Shown: positions 1 to 9,438 of the stretch, one piece after another
Layout: every line of letters begins with the position of its first letter
How positions within the stretch are numbered: the first letter of the stretch is position 1
NCBI RefSeq assembly: GCF_000143085.1
Contig: NC_014315.1
Location: 496,001-560,000 of the forward strand
Direction: 5' to 3'
From: Nitrosococcus watsonii C-113
GTDB lineage: Bacteria > Pseudomonadota > Gammaproteobacteria > Nitrosococcales > Nitrosococcaceae
Length of the DNA stretch: 64,000 nucleotides
The notes under the pieces: model-generated
What the model was told of the DNA's origin: nothing
Database searches by the model: none
Seen by the model: the letters and a program-made list of their open reading frames with translations, nothing else
Made by a program: the position numbers and the translations under genes

Positions 1-2
1 GG

Positions 3-263
3 CGCTGGCTGCTACGCCATGAGGCCCTGGTGGACGCCAAGGCTCGCCAAGAGCTTAGCGCTATGCTCAAGGACAATCAGCGCCTGGAGACGGTCTATCG
101 CTTCCGCCAGCAGCTTCAGGCTCTCTGGTCCCAGGCCTGGTCTAGCCAGGAGGCACTCTTGGACGCCCTGCAGGAGTGGTGCCGTCAGGCCGAGGACTCC
201 GGCATCAAAGCCTTGCAGGATTTCGCCCTCTCCCTGCGCGGCTATTCCCTTCAGCAGGTTTGA
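3..263 (+). CDS. Fatty acid desaturase, C-terminal fragment (5' end outside window)
   Basis: An open frame enters from the left edge and ends with TGA at 261-263; the visible 86 residues have no start of their own and continue an upstream coding frame. The segment is charged and helical (pattern ARQELxxML, LETVYxFRxxLQALW, LQEWCxQAExSGIKAL). I recognise it as the C-terminal tail of DesA-type acyl desaturases of purple sulfur bacteria and relatives, which often precede rpmG/rpmB. The His-box catalytic part would lie upstream and is not visible, so the assignment rests on tail similarity alone. A strong hairpin follows the stop. Confidence 0.6.
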   Translation, partial: RWLLRHEALVDAKARQELSAMLKDNQRLETVYRFRQQLQALWSQAWSSQEALLDALQEWCRQAEDSGIKALQDFALSLRGYSLQQV

Positions 264-286
264 ATGGATAAATAATTTTATGATGC

Positions 287-324
287 CCTCTAAAAACCCG
301 CCAGGAAAGACGGGTTTTTAGAGG
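287..324. terminator. Bidirectional hairpin terminator between desaturase and rpmG
   Basis: A perfect 14-bp inverted repeat (CCTCTAAAAACCCG at 287-300, its complement at 311-324) encloses a 10-nt loop. Each arm carries an A/T run at the outer half of the stem, so either strand gives a GC stem followed by U-rich sequence. It sits between two convergent genes, as expected for a shared terminator. Confidence 0.8.
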
Positions 325-345
325 AAATTCAAGCAGAATTAATAG

Positions 346-501
346 TTACTTAATTTTAGCTTCTTTATAAAGAACATGCTTGCGTACTACTGGATCGTAT
401 TTTTTCTTTTCTAGCTTTTCCGGTGTGGTACGTTTGTTCTTTGTCGTCGTGTAATAATGGCCGGTACCTGCACTGGATACCAACTTGATTTTATCGCGCA
501 T
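346..501 (-). CDS. rpmG: 50S ribosomal protein L33
   Basis: This 51-residue basic protein (starting [19 protein letters not shown]) matches the L33 family of the large ribosomal subunit in length and sequence, including the conserved NKR and KKYDP(V/R) segments. A longer in-frame reading upstream is ignored because the family start is the ATG at 501, preceded by a purine-rich GGAGAGAG site. The residue positions where zinc-binding L33 variants carry Cys pairs hold no cysteines here, so this is the Cys-free (C-) form. It lies 13 nt downstream of rpmB and is probably cotranscribed with it; the hairpin at 287-324 ends the unit. Confidence 0.96.
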   Translation of the reverse strand: MRDKIKLVSSAGTGHYYTTTKNKRTTPEKLEKKKYDPVVRKHVLYKEAKIK

Positions 502-514
502 ACTTTCTCTCTCC

Positions 515-751
515 TTATATTTTTTCGCCTCGGGCTCGCATATCCGCCAAGACTCGATCAATACCTAGTTTATCGATCATTCGGAGTCCTTTGCCACTTA
601 CTTTAAGTTTTACCCAACGATTTTCACCTTCAACCCAGAACCGATGGGTATGGAGGTTAGGCAGAAACCGGCGCCTAGTTTTGTTATGGGCGTGGGAAAC
701 ATTATTACCGCTCGCGGGGCGTTTGCCCGTTACCTGACATACTTTGGACAT
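515..751 (-). CDS. rpmB: 50S ribosomal protein L28
   Basis: The 78-residue product has the L28 signature: [12 protein letters not shown], then NNVSHAxNKTRRRF and a C-terminal [11 protein letters not shown] helix. Length is the family standard. It forms the classic rpmB-rpmG pair; an AGGAG ribosome binding site lies just upstream of the ATG. The promoter should lie in the roughly 100-bp gap before the neighbouring EEP-family gene. The protein is a structural part of the large ribosomal subunit. Confidence 0.97.
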   Translation of the reverse strand: MSKVCQVTGKRPASGNNVSHAHNKTRRRFLPNLHTHRFWVEGENRWVKLKVSGKGLRMIDKLGIDRVLADMRARGEKI

Positions 752-850
752 TATTGATTACTCCTAGATAAGCGCCTGGAGAACCCAGGGGACGTTATGA
801 ATGTAAAAAAGCGGGTTATACCAAATCTTGGGTAAATTTTATAGAAGCCT

Positions 851-1720
851 TTATATCCAGGCAACTTTTTGTCCAGGTTTTGGGGTGTTTTCGGCAGGTA
901 GCGCGGGATTTTTATCATCCCATAACCCTATTTCCACCGGAACCAAAATTTCCGTAGCTAATGGAAGATGATCAGAGACGGCATGGGCTAATGCGCAAAC
1001 TTGAATGACCTCTAACGAGGGGCTTACTAGGATATGATCAATATGCCGTTTTGGGCGCCAGCTAGGATAGGTTGGGATTTTAGTGACTGGTGCCTTCAGT
1101 CCAGTTTTTCGCAATAAGGCACGCAATTCAGGGCTGTGAATCTGGCAATTTAAATCCCCCATGACCACGACGTACGGATGATTGTGGACTAAGTTACTGA
1201 TGAAATCTAATTGCTGGGTTCGCGAGCGGCGGCCTAGAGCAAGGTGAATCATAAGGACGATTAGGGGATTTTTGGGATTACCAAAGTGGGCCAAGATAGC
1301 CCCTCGGCCGGGTACTAGACCTGGCAGCCGATAGGTACGAAGATAGCTTGGCTGTATTCGGCTAAGGAGGGCATTGCTTTGCTGAGCGATATTAGCAAAG
1401 CGGCGCGTGGCTTGCTGGTGCAAATAGGTAAAATCGCAAAGTTCCGCAAGTAGTTTTGCTTGGTTCACAAAGCCGGTGCGCAGGCTACCACTATCTGCTT
1501 CTTGCAACCCCACAATATCGAAATCCGATATTACTTGGGCAATGCTGGCTAGGGTTTGATGGCGGCGCCCATCGGGCAGAATATGCTTCCAGCTCCGGGT
1601 AAGGTAATGATGATAACGGGTAGTGGTAACGCCTGCTTGAATATTATAGCTTAACAGGCGCAGGCTGTGTTGTTCCTGAGCAGAAGAAGTTGACGGTGAA
1701 CAAAGGGCTAAGTCAGGCAT
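851..1720 (-). CDS. Endonuclease/exonuclease/phosphatase (EEP) family protein
   Basis: This 289-residue protein shows the ordered motifs of the EEP/DNase I-like fold: LLSYNIQAG near residue 23 (metal-contacting Asn), GLQEAD (catalytic Glu), MGDLNC (Asp/Asn), HIDHILVS and a terminal SDHLPL (catalytic His). These residues form the metal-dependent phosphodiesterase site used by exonuclease III-like nucleases, sphingomyelinases and inositol phosphatases. There is no signal peptide, so it is probably cytoplasmic. Substrate cannot be decided from sequence. It lies 31 nt downstream of the epimerase gene and may be cotranscribed with the sugar-nucleotide genes. Confidence 0.85.
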   Translation of the reverse strand: MPDLALCSPSTSSAQEQHSLRLLSYNIQAGVTTTRYHHYLTRSWKHILPDGRRHQTLASIAQVISDFDIVGLQEADSGSLRTGFVNQAKLLAELCDFTYLHQQATRRFANIAQQSNALLSRIQPSYLRTYRLPGLVPGRGAILAHFGNPKNPLIVLMIHLALGRRSRTQQLDFISNLVHNHPYVVVMGDLNCQIHSPELRALLRKTGLKAPVTKIPTYPSWRPKRHIDHILVSPSLEVIQVCALAHAVSDHLPLATEILVPVEIGLWDDKNPALPAENTPKPGQKVAWI

Positions 1721-1751
1721 TCTAACCTTTCCTTAAAGTTAATCTTCTTGC

Positions 1752-2762
1752 TTATCTTACCTTATGGTAATTTTTATACCAGGCTACGAAGCGGGCGATC
1801 CCTTCTTCGATAGGTGTAGCGGGGTGGAACTCCATGTCCTGGATTAAATCATCCACATCCGCATAGGTGGCAGGGACATCTCCAGGTTGTAGAGGGAGTA
1901 AATTCTTTTTTGCTTCGCGGCCCAGACATTCTTCTAGTATTTTAATAAATTTACCGAGTTCTACCGGTTGGTGATTACCTATGTTGTAAATTCGGTAGGG
2001 TGCGGAACTTGTATTTGGCTCGGGGGTAGCCCCATTCCAGTTGGTGTTGGGAGTCGGGAGTCGATCCAGTGTGCGTGTCACTCCCTCTACGATATCGTCA
2101 ATATAGGTAAAGTCCCGTTGATGACGCCCGTAATTATAGATCTCAATAGGTTTGCCTGCCAGGATATTACGGGTAAACTTAAAAAGAGCCATGTCTGGTC
2201 GCCCCCAAGGGCCATAGACGGTGAAAAAACGCAATCCAGTCGTTGGAAGTCGATATAGGTGGCTATAAGTATGGGCCATTAATTCATTAGCCTTTTTTGA
2301 AGCCGCATACAAACTCAAGGGATGATCCACATTATCTTGGACTGCGTAGGGCATTTTGGTGTTAGCGCCATAAACAGAGCTACTGGAGGCAAAAACGAGA
2401 TGTTCTACTTGGTAATGGCGGCAGTTCTCTAAGATGTTCAGGAAGCCATATAGATTGCTATCCATATAGGCATAGGGATTTTCCAAAGAGTAACGAACGC
2501 CAGCTTGAGCCGCCAGATTAACTACCCGTTGGGGCTGGTATTTAGCAAATATAGCCTGCAAAGCTTCGCGATTCTCCAGCCCGATAGGCACTTCGGTAAA
2601 AGCGGAGTCATTTTGAAAGCGAGCCAGCCGGGCTCGTTTCAGATCAACATCGTAATAGTCATTGAGATTATCAACGCCAATGACTTCATCACCCCGCTTT
2701 AGTAGTTTTTCGGTCAATGCCGCGCCGATAAAACCGGCGCTTCCCGTCACCATAATTTTCAT
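1752..2762 (-). CDS. NAD-dependent UDP-sugar 4-epimerase (UDP-glucuronate epimerase type)
   Basis: This 336-residue extended short-chain dehydrogenase has the N-terminal Rossmann motif VTGSAGFIGAAL, a VDNLNDYYD segment typical of UDP-glucuronate 4-epimerases (LspL/Cap1J type), the SSSSVYG catalytic Ser region and the YAASKKANE active-site Tyr/Lys. Family members invert C4 of UDP-glucuronate to UDP-galacturonate for capsule or LPS. It is 59 nt downstream of the UDP-sugar dehydrogenase, which would provide an acidic UDP-sugar. The pair probably makes a uronic-acid donor; the exact sugar (GlcA or N-acetylated) is inferred, not seen. Confidence 0.88.
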   Translation of the reverse strand: MKIMVTGSAGFIGAALTEKLLKRGDEVIGVDNLNDYYDVDLKRARLARFQNDSAFTEVPIGLENREALQAIFAKYQPQRVVNLAAQAGVRYSLENPYAYMDSNLYGFLNILENCRHYQVEHLVFASSSSVYGANTKMPYAVQDNVDHPLSLYAASKKANELMAHTYSHLYRLPTTGLRFFTVYGPWGRPDMALFKFTRNILAGKPIEIYNYGRHQRDFTYIDDIVEGVTRTLDRLPTPNTNWNGATPEPNTSSAPYRIYNIGNHQPVELGKFIKILEECLGREAKKNLLPLQPGDVPATYADVDDLIQDMEFHPATPIEEGIARFVAWYKNYHKVR

Positions 2763-2821
2763 TTAGACGTTTCCTGGACTTTGCCTTAGGGCATTATTAT
2801 GTAGGCCAAATTTAGAATAGC

Positions 2822-4099
2822 TTAAAGGCGGCCATCTACCGCCTCCTTAGGGAGAAGATGTTTGACGTCGTAGAGAATGCTTTTTGGTTTCCCTAAGGCG
2901 CGAATGCCTGTGGCGTTCAGCTCAGTAAATTGCTGGTGAGCTACCGCCACGATGATAGCATCGTAATAACCGTCTCTTAAATTAGTGACAAGAGCAATTC
3001 CATACTCTTGTCTAGCCTCCTTAGCGTCTACCCAAGGATCGTAAATATCAATTTGAGCATGGTAGTTTTTGAGCTCGGCGATAATATCCATCACCCGGGT
3101 ATTGCGCAAATCGGGGCAGTTTTCCTTGAAAGCGAGCCCTAGAATTAATATTCTGCTATCTACTACATGGATGCGGCGCTGGGTCATGAGTTTAACTATT
3201 TGGCTAGCAACGTAGCTTCCCATGCCATCGTTAACGCGACGGCCGGCGAGGATCATTTCCGGTTGGAAACCGATGGCTTGCGCCTTATGGGTGAGGTAGT
3301 ATGGGTCGATGCCAATACAGTGCCCGCCAACCAGTCCGGGGCGAAATGGCAAGAAATTCCACTTGGTCGCTGCTGCATCCAAGACCTCCTGGGTATCAAT
3401 ACCAAGTCGGTTAAAGAGCATTGCCAACTCATTGATGAGGGCAATATTGACATCCCGTTGGGTATTTTCGATTACTTTGGCCGCTTCAGCCACACGGATG
3501 CTATTTGCTTTATGGGTGCCTGCGGTAATAATACTGGCATAAATCTGATCAACCAATTCCGTGGCTTCAACAGTAGAGGCCGATATAACCTTGCAGATAG
3601 AAGCTACTCTATGCTCTTTATCTCCTGGATTGATTCGCTCGGGGCTATAACCTGCAAAGAATTCTTGATTATAGGTGAGTCCTGATTCGCGTTCCAGAAT
3701 GGGAACACAAACCTCCTCGGTAGCTCCTGGATAAACGGTAGATTCGAAAATAGCGATATCCCCCCGTTTAAGTACTTTGCCTACCGTACGGCTCGCGCTT
3801 TCCAAGGGGCGGAGATCAGGGCGTTTATGTTCGTCAATAGGCGTAGGAACGGTGATAATGTAGACATTGCAAGCAATTAAATCTTGTGGTTGGTGGGTAT
3901 AATGGAGTTGGGTGGCTTCTGCCAGTAATTCAGGTTCTACTTCTAGAGTACTATCATGTCCTTCTTTTAACTCCGCAATACGTTTTGGATTGATATCAAA
4001 CCCCATAGTAGGAAACTTTTTGCCGAATTCCACCGCCAGGGGGAGCCCCACATAACCTAGCCCGAGAATTCCCACTCGTATTTCTGTTAATGTTAGCAC
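2822..4099 (-). CDS. UDP-sugar 6-dehydrogenase (TviB/WbpO-like)
   Basis: The 425-residue protein has an N-terminal NAD Rossmann motif ([13 protein letters not shown]), a central dimerisation helix region and the catalytic thiol in [12 protein letters not shown] (Cys261). It oxidises the C6 hydroxyl of a UDP-hexose or UDP-N-acetylhexosamine to the carboxylate. The [11 protein letters not shown] and [17 protein letters not shown] segments match the TviB/WbpO/WbpA branch rather than short UDP-glucose dehydrogenases. It is followed by an epimerase on the same strand, the usual TviB-TviC or WbpO-WbpP style arrangement. Its upstream neighbour is gatA, which is functionally unrelated. Confidence 0.88.
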   Translation of the reverse strand: MLTLTEIRVGILGLGYVGLPLAVEFGKKFPTMGFDINPKRIAELKEGHDSTLEVEPELLAEATQLHYTHQPQDLIACNVYIITVPTPIDEHKRPDLRPLESASRTVGKVLKRGDIAIFESTVYPGATEEVCVPILERESGLTYNQEFFAGYSPERINPGDKEHRVASICKVISASTVEATELVDQIYASIITAGTHKANSIRVAEAAKVIENTQRDVNIALINELAMLFNRLGIDTQEVLDAAATKWNFLPFRPGLVGGHCIGIDPYYLTHKAQAIGFQPEMILAGRRVNDGMGSYVASQIVKLMTQRRIHVVDSRILILGLAFKENCPDLRNTRVMDIIAELKNYHAQIDIYDPWVDAKEARQEYGIALVTNLRDGYYDAIIVAVAHQQFTELNATGIRALGKPKSILYDVKHLLPKEAVDGRL

Positions 4100-4205
4100 C
4101 GCATGTTTCTCCCTTATGTTAGCAATTCGGTACGATGTATTGGTTTATTTAGGTGAATATAGGAGGGTAATTGCTTGCGAGGCTATCGGTCTAGTAGCTA
4201 AATTC

Positions 4206-5657
4206 TTAATAGCCTGGAGGAATGTGGTCATGCCAGTCCGTGACTTGTTGGTAGCGGTGGGCAAGGTTAAGGAGGCGCGCCTCGCTGAAATAATTGCCGA
4301 TGATTTGCAAGCCGATGGGCAGCCCTTGGGCAAAGCCTGCCGGAATGGAAAGCGCGGGCAATCCAGCCAGGTTAACGTTGATGGTATAAATATCAGCTAA
4401 GTACATAGCAACCGGATCATCGCTTTTCTCTCCGAGTTGAAAAGCGGGTGTTGGTGAAGTAGGGCCCATAATGATATCTACCTCGGTAAAGGCTTGTTTA
4501 AAATCATTGCTGATAAGTCGCCGTAACTTCTGGGCTTTGAGATAATAGGCATCGTAGTAGCCTGCCGAGAGCACATAAGTGCCTATTAAAATCCGGCGCT
4601 TGACTTCAGGGCCAAAGCTTTCCCCCCGAGAGCGGCAATAAAGATCCAGGAGATCCTTGGGATTATCGCAACGATAACCAAAACGAGCACCATCATAGCG
4701 GGAAAGGTTAGAAGAACACTCTGCTGGGGCAACCACATAATAGGTGGGGACAGCTAGCTCGGTGTTAGGCAAGCTGATTTCATGGATCTGAGCGCCGAGG
4801 CGTTCAAATTCTTTGATAGCGGCTTCAATGGGGATGGCGATATTCGGGTTTAGGTTTTCAGCGAAATATTCTTTGGGCAGGCCGATTTTAATCCCCTCGA
4901 TACTCTCTTCAAGAGAAAGGGTGTAGTCGGGAACATCTTGCTCTACAGAAGTGGAGTCCCGCTCGTCGAAACCCGCCATGGTATTAAGTAAAAGAGCTGC
5001 ATCCTGGGCAGTGCGAGCCATAGGACCGCCCTGGTCGAGGCTGGAGGCAAAAGCAATCATTCCGTATCGGGAAACCCGGCCATAAGTAGGCTTTAGCCCC
5101 GTGATTCCACATAAAGCTGATGGTTGACGGATAGAACCACCGGTATCTGTTCCGGTTGCCGCAGGAGTCAATCTTGCAGCTACTGCCGCCGCCGATCCCC
5201 CCGAGGAACCACCGGGAACTCGGTCGTGAGCCCAGGGATTTTTCGCTGGACCATAGAAACTGGTCTCATTGCTGGAACCCATGGCAAATTCGTCCATGTT
5301 GGTCTTGCCAAGCATTACGGCGCCGGCGGTTTTGAAGCGAGAGACTACGGTAGCATCATAGGGCGCGGTAAAGTTGTCGAGCATTTTCGAGCCGCAGCTC
5401 GTTTTAACGCCGCTAGTGCAAAAAATATCCTTGTGAGCTAAAGGGATACCCGTTATCGGGCTTCCTTCCCCAGATTGTAAGATGGCATCGGCGGCTTTAG
5501 CCTGTTTAAGGGCTTCTTCAGTAGAGACGGTAATAAAGCTATTGAGATTTTCATTCAGCTGCTCTATACGTTTGAGATAGTGTTGGGTGAGTTCTTCGCT
5601 TGAAAATTCGCGGGCTTTTAGGGCGCTGGCCAGTTCGGCTAAGGACTTTTGATGCAT
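4206..5657 (-). CDS. gatA: Asp-tRNA(Asn)/Glu-tRNA(Gln) amidotransferase subunit A
   Basis: The 483-residue protein carries a full amidase-signature site: Lys76 (in LAHKD), cis-Ser151 (GGSSGG) and nucleophile Ser175 ([11 protein letters not shown]). GatA releases ammonia from glutamine and channels it to GatB, which amidates mischarged Asp-tRNA(Asn) or Glu-tRNA(Gln). It is 27 nt downstream of gatC, so the two are cotranscribed. The usual third gene, gatB, does not follow: the next gene is a nucleotide-sugar dehydrogenase. The normal length and intact active site argue that GatA is functional and GatB is encoded elsewhere. Confidence 0.95.
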   Translation of the reverse strand: MHQKSLAELASALKAREFSSEELTQHYLKRIEQLNENLNSFITVSTEEALKQAKAADAILQSGEGSPITGIPLAHKDIFCTSGVKTSCGSKMLDNFTAPYDATVVSRFKTAGAVMLGKTNMDEFAMGSSNETSFYGPAKNPWAHDRVPGGSSGGSAAAVAARLTPAATGTDTGGSIRQPSALCGITGLKPTYGRVSRYGMIAFASSLDQGGPMARTAQDAALLLNTMAGFDERDSTSVEQDVPDYTLSLEESIEGIKIGLPKEYFAENLNPNIAIPIEAAIKEFERLGAQIHEISLPNTELAVPTYYVVAPAECSSNLSRYDGARFGYRCDNPKDLLDLYCRSRGESFGPEVKRRILIGTYVLSAGYYDAYYLKAQKLRRLISNDFKQAFTEVDIIMGPTSPTPAFQLGEKSDDPVAMYLADIYTINVNLAGLPALSIPAGFAQGLPIGLQIIGNYFSEARLLNLAHRYQQVTDWHDHIPPGY

Positions 5658-5684
5658 GGATTATTTCTCAAAAACTGTGTTAGC

Positions 5685-5972
5685 TTAATCAATAACTTTA
5701 GGGATTAAGTAGACGCCTGCCTCAACTTGGGGAGCAATAGCCTGAAAGGTCCTCCACTGATCGTTTTCAGTAACTTCGTCAGGACGTAGTCGCTGGATGG
5801 CGTCTAAAGGGTGGGCCATGGGCTCGATATTGGTAGTGTCAACTTTATTCATTTGTCCTACGAATTCGAGGATTCGGCTTAAATCGTGTCTGTAATGTGG
5901 AATGGCCTCCGAGTCGATGGCAAGGCGAGCCAAGTGGGCGATATATTCAACATCCGCCGTTTTTAATGTCAT
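5685..5972 (-). CDS. gatC: Asp-tRNA(Asn)/Glu-tRNA(Gln) amidotransferase subunit C
   Basis: A 95-residue GatC-family protein with the typical pattern of an N-terminal V-x-YIAHLARLAI helix, a central RILEFVGQMNKVDTTN segment and a C-terminal PMAHPLD...RPDEV tail. GatC wraps around and stabilises the GatA-GatB interface. I chose the ATG at 5972 (MTLKTADVEYIA), which fits the family; a longer frame to 6017 adds unrelated residues. It is the first gene of a minus-strand unit with gatA. A roughly 460-bp gap separates it from the divergent mltB. Confidence 0.94.
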   Translation of the reverse strand: MTLKTADVEYIAHLARLAIDSEAIPHYRHDLSRILEFVGQMNKVDTTNIEPMAHPLDAIQRLRPDEVTENDQWRTFQAIAPQVEAGVYLIPKVID

Positions 5973-6436
5973 AATTTTTCCTCTAGCAGGATTATGGTAT
6001 ACGGGATTTTGACACACTTCTTGGCTTGCTCAAAAGGCTCCGCCATTGCTAAAGTACGGTGCTTTCTATATTAGAGAGACCGTTTCAGTAATACCCTTTA
6101 ATGCCGATACGGTATCGAGAGCTGTTTTGTTGTTTTGTAAGGTCCCTATGCAAGCACTTATACTACTACAGGCATCCTCAAGCGTGCCTTATTAGGGCTC
6201 GGCCCAAAGTTACTATATCCTGCCCTTAGGTTATGTAGGTGAATAGGCTGATTCATTTGTATTTTACTACAGAATGGGGCCGGCTTTTTTAGTATGGTAC
6301 AGAGGGTGGTATTGCTGCGTTTGGTGAGTGGAGGTTTGACAGCTTAAGGTATTTTTCAATGGTTGGTAGATGACTATCGTCCCGAAGTCACTGCCAGTTG
6401 CTTCTTGGGTAGCAGAGGTTGCCGCGGAACAAGCTC
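5973..6436. other. Divergent intergenic region between gatC and mltB
   Basis: About 460 bp with no convincing coding frame on either strand. It must hold the promoters of both the gatCA unit (minus) and the mltB-rlpA-dacA run (plus). I see no clear operator, riboswitch or RNA gene in it. Confidence 0.5.
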
Positions 6437-7426
6437 ATGAGAAAGATAATCACTTTTTGGGTCTATGCCTTTTTGCCCCTGGTAGTAGCTGCTGCCGACA
6501 GCGATTTACCTGGTATCGATGATTTTATCGATGAGATGGTTGCCCAGCATGGTTTTGATAAGCCCGAACTCAAGCAATTGTTTGCCGAGGTCGAAGTTAA
6601 AACGAACATCCTCCAGGTGATTTCACGACCGGCAGAAAAGAGTAAACCCTGGTATGAGTATCAGCGTATTTTTCTTACTCCTGAGCATATTCAGAGGGGA
6701 GTCGCTTTTTGGGAAACCAACCAACGCAGTCTTGCGCGGGCTCAAGAGGTATTTGGGGTACTCCCTGAGGTCATTGTTGCCATCCTGGGGGTAGAAACTC
6801 GTTATGGCCGCCATATGGGCCGCTACCGAGTCATTGACTCTCTTGCTACTTTGGCTTTTCGTTACCCACCGCGCAGCCGGTTTTTTCGTCAGCAGCTGAT
6901 TGAGTTTTTATTGCTCGCGCGCGAAGAAAGAAAAGATCCGCGCAGTTTTACAGGTTCCTATGCGGGAGCGATGGGACTTGCCCAGTTTATGCCCGATAGT
7001 TTTCGTCATTACGCCGTGGATTTTGATCAGGATGGTTGGCGAGATATTTGGGAAATTCCGGAAGATGCGATTGGCAGCATTGCCAATTTTCTGAAAAAGA
7101 AGGGTGGTTGGCAAGCAAATGCTCCTGTAGCCAGTTTAGCGGAAGTCAATGGGGTTGATTATCATCAATGGCTAAAGCGGGGGCTTAAACCATCGATACC
7201 CGTGAGTCAGCTGCTTCAGGAGGGGATTCAAGTAGCAGATTCTATCTCTAAAGACCAGCTTGCCTCCGTGTTTGTGCTGGAACAGGAAAAGGGTCCTGAG
7301 GTTTGGCTAGGGTTTAATAATTTTTATGCTCTGATTCGTTATAATCCTAGCCCTCTATACGCCATGGCGGTTTATCAGTTGGCCAAGGCCATTAAAGCGC
7401 GGCGTGAAGGCCAAAGCAGCTTATGA
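6437..7426 (+). CDS. mltB: Lytic murein transglycosylase B
   Basis: The 329-residue protein begins with a signal peptide (MRKIITFWVYAFLPLVVAAA) and has the MltB/SLT-3 catalytic core: ILGVETRYGRHMGRYRVIDSL with the catalytic Glu, then the GAMGLAQFMPDSF and DFDQDGWRDIW substrate-groove motifs. It cleaves the MurNAc-GlcNAc bond with 1,6-anhydro formation in the periplasm. I prefer the ATG at 6437 over a TTG at 6419, since GGAAC lies at proper spacing before the ATG and the signal peptide starts there. No lipobox is evident, unlike E. coli MltB. The stop overlaps the rlpA start by 4 nt, indicating translational coupling. Confidence 0.93.
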   Translation: MRKIITFWVYAFLPLVVAAADSDLPGIDDFIDEMVAQHGFDKPELKQLFAEVEVKTNILQVISRPAEKSKPWYEYQRIFLTPEHIQRGVAFWETNQRSLARAQEVFGVLPEVIVAILGVETRYGRHMGRYRVIDSLATLAFRYPPRSRFFRQQLIEFLLLAREERKDPRSFTGSYAGAMGLAQFMPDSFRHYAVDFDQDGWRDIWEIPEDAIGSIANFLKKKGGWQANAPVASLAEVNGVDYHQWLKRGLKPSIPVSQLLQEGIQVADSISKDQLASVFVLEQEKGPEVWLGFNNFYALIRYNPSPLYAMAVYQLAKAIKARREGQSSL

Positions 7427-8193
7427 AGTGGGGAGTGTTATCTCTCATGTTTTTTCTGGCGGTGCCATTGAATATGGCTTGTAGCCGTTTTCCAGTAACC
7501 CAGGAGAATAAGCTGCTAGCGGATGATAAGCCCAATGATTCCGCCCCCCACCTGGAACCGCTTAGCAAGTATGGTAATCCCCCTTTCTACGAAGTCAACG
7601 GGCAGCGTTACTACACCCGCCGCAGTAGCGGCGGTTATAAGGAAAAGGGGATAGCCTCTTGGTATGGATCAAAGTTTCACGGCCGCCGCACTTCCAGTGG
7701 CGAAATTTACGATATGCATGGGATGACTGCGGCTCACCGTAGCCTGCCTTTACCCTGTTATGTGACAGTGACTAATTTAAGCAATAAGCGTCAAGTCATT
7801 GTGCGCGTCAATGATCGGGGGCCATTTCACTCCAACAGGATTATCGATCTTTCCTATGCAGCCGCCGTAAAGCTAGGTTTGGATAGACAAGGTACAGGGC
7901 TAGTGGAGGTACGGGCTATAGAGCCAAAACCCGCTCTGAATAGGACGGTAGGTATTTCTGAAAACGAATTTTATCTTCAGGTCGGTGCTTTCCAAAACCC
8001 CCGCGGTGCAGAACAGTTACAACAGCAACTACGGTCAGCCATTAGTGCAGAAGTGAAAGTGAGTCCCCTGCCAACGCAGCAGGCTCCTTTCTACCGGGTG
8101 CGCGTTGGTCCTTTATCGAGTGTGGAAAAGCTGGATAATATTACCAAGCGTCTTGCCGAACTGGGTTTCCCCCACCCTATTGTTGTTCACTAA
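7423..8193 (+). CDS. rlpA: Septal ring lytic transglycosylase, RlpA-family lipoprotein
   Basis: This 256-residue protein has a lipoprotein signal ending in LNMAC (Cys20), a central double-psi beta-barrel domain (GIASWYGSKFHGRRTSSGEIYD ... VRVNDRGPFHSNRIIDLS, with the catalytic Asp/His region) and a C-terminal SPOR domain (FYLQVGAFQNPRGAEQL ... YRVRVGPL). RlpA cleaves denuded glycan strands at the septum; SPOR binds stripped peptidoglycan. The start overlaps the mltB stop (ATGA), and dacA follows 65 nt later, so a cell-wall remodelling operon is likely. Confidence 0.94.
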   Translation: MKWGVLSLMFFLAVPLNMACSRFPVTQENKLLADDKPNDSAPHLEPLSKYGNPPFYEVNGQRYYTRRSSGGYKEKGIASWYGSKFHGRRTSSGEIYDMHGMTAAHRSLPLPCYVTVTNLSNKRQVIVRVNDRGPFHSNRIIDLSYAAAVKLGLDRQGTGLVEVRAIEPKPALNRTVGISENEFYLQVGAFQNPRGAEQLQQQLRSAISAEVKVSPLPTQQAPFYRVRVGPLSSVEKLDNITKRLAELGFPHPIVVH

Positions 8194-8258
8194 ACGGCTA
8201 CCGCTGTGCTATCGTAGCCAAGATAGTAGCTTACCTAGTTGGCCTGATATGGCCGCTC

Positions 8259-9428
8259 ATGCAGCCTAAAATAAATGCGATGAAATCATGTAGTTTTCTT
8301 CTCCCTTGGTATTGTTCTCTCTTACTGTTTTTGGGGGGTGAAGCGTGGGGGCAGTCTCTGCCTATTCCGGCGCCACCATCTCTCAGTGCCAAAGCGTACC
8401 TCCTACAGGACTTTGCCACCGGCCGAGTTCTTGCCGAGCACCAGGCCGATGAGCGGATTGAACCCGCCAGTATCACCAAGCTCATGACCGCCTATGTGGT
8501 GTTTAAGGAACTGAAGCAGGGTCGCATCCATCTTGCGGATGAGGTGCTTATTAGCGAGAAGGCATGGCGTACGGGGGGATCGCGAACTTTTATCGAGGTG
8601 AACACCCGGGTACCTGTGGAAACTCTAATAAAGGGCATGATCATTCAATCGGGCAACGATGCCAGTGTAGCCCTGGCTGAATATGTGGGCGGTACTGAAG
8701 AAATTTTCGCGGCGTTGATGAACCAACAGGCGCAGCTCCTGGGTATGACGGGCTCTCACTTCGTCAATAGCACAGGGCTGCCCCATGAAAATCACTATAT
8801 GACGGCACGGGATATCGCTACCTTGGGAAGGGCTATTATTCTGGATTTTCCTAAGTATTACGATTGGTATTCCGAACAAGCATTTACTTATAACGGAATT
8901 ACTCAGTATAACCGTAATCTTTTGCTAAGACGCGATTCCAGCGTTGATGGTTTTAAGACGGGGCACACAAACTCAGCTGGTTATTGCCTAGCTTCTTCTG
9001 CCATGCGGGATGGGATGCGCTTGATTGCGGTTGTCATGGGAACAGGGAGCCCTAAAATCCGCATGCAGGAATCCTTGGCTTTGCTGAACTACGGCTTTCG
9101 CTTCTATGATACTCGCAGCATTTATGCTGCTAAAGAGGCGGTTACTAAGGTACGCGTTTGGCAAGGGGCAAACAAGGAATTACCGCTAGGGCTGACGGAT
9201 GATCTCTCGGTGACTTTGCAGCGGGGACGCTGGGAGGAGTTGTCATCGTCAGTGCGAGTGCAAAACACAATCACGGCCCCTGTTAGCGAAGGGCAGAACC
9301 TCGGGATCGTCACGGTTAGGCTGGGTGACAAAGTCTTGCTCAAACGGCCCTTGCTCGCGTTGACAGCAGTTCCAGAAGGGAGCTGGTGGCAACGGCTGAT
9401 TGATTGGGTATTGTCCTTTTTTGCCTAA
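8259..9428 (+). CDS. dacA: D-alanyl-D-alanine carboxypeptidase (PBP5/6 type)
   Basis: The protein (389 residues from this start) has the complete active site of the S11 penicillin-binding proteins: SITK (Ser71), SGN (Ser131) and KTG (Lys233, in GFKTGHTNSAGYC). A signal peptide covers about residues 9-32, and the C-terminus ends in an amphipathic helix (WWQRLIDWVLSFF) typical of PBP5 membrane anchoring. It trims the terminal D-Ala from pentapeptide stems in the periplasm. An in-frame ATG at 8280 is an equally plausible start, since it begins directly at the signal peptide. The following aminotransferase reading frame runs into its 3' end. Confidence 0.94.
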   Translation: MQPKINAMKSCSFLLPWYCSLLLFLGGEAWGQSLPIPAPPSLSAKAYLLQDFATGRVLAEHQADERIEPASITKLMTAYVVFKELKQGRIHLADEVLISEKAWRTGGSRTFIEVNTRVPVETLIKGMIIQSGNDASVALAEYVGGTEEIFAALMNQQAQLLGMTGSHFVNSTGLPHENHYMTARDIATLGRAIILDFPKYYDWYSEQAFTYNGITQYNRNLLLRRDSSVDGFKTGHTNSAGYCLASSAMRDGMRLIAVVMGTGSPKIRMQESLALLNYGFRFYDTRSIYAAKEAVTKVRVWQGANKELPLGLTDDLSVTLQRGRWEELSSSVRVQNTITAPVSEGQNLGIVTVRLGDKVLLKRPLLALTAVPEGSWWQRLIDWVLSFFA

Positions 9429-9438
9429 AGAAATACTG

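Noticed and set aside
2505-2702. Plus-strand open frame inside the epimerase gene
   Set aside because: It is antisense to a well-supported enzyme and shows no family motif.
4116-4400. 94-codon plus-strand frame at the end of gatA as a possible missing gatB piece
   Set aside because: Its translation is the reverse shadow of gatA and has no GatB motif.
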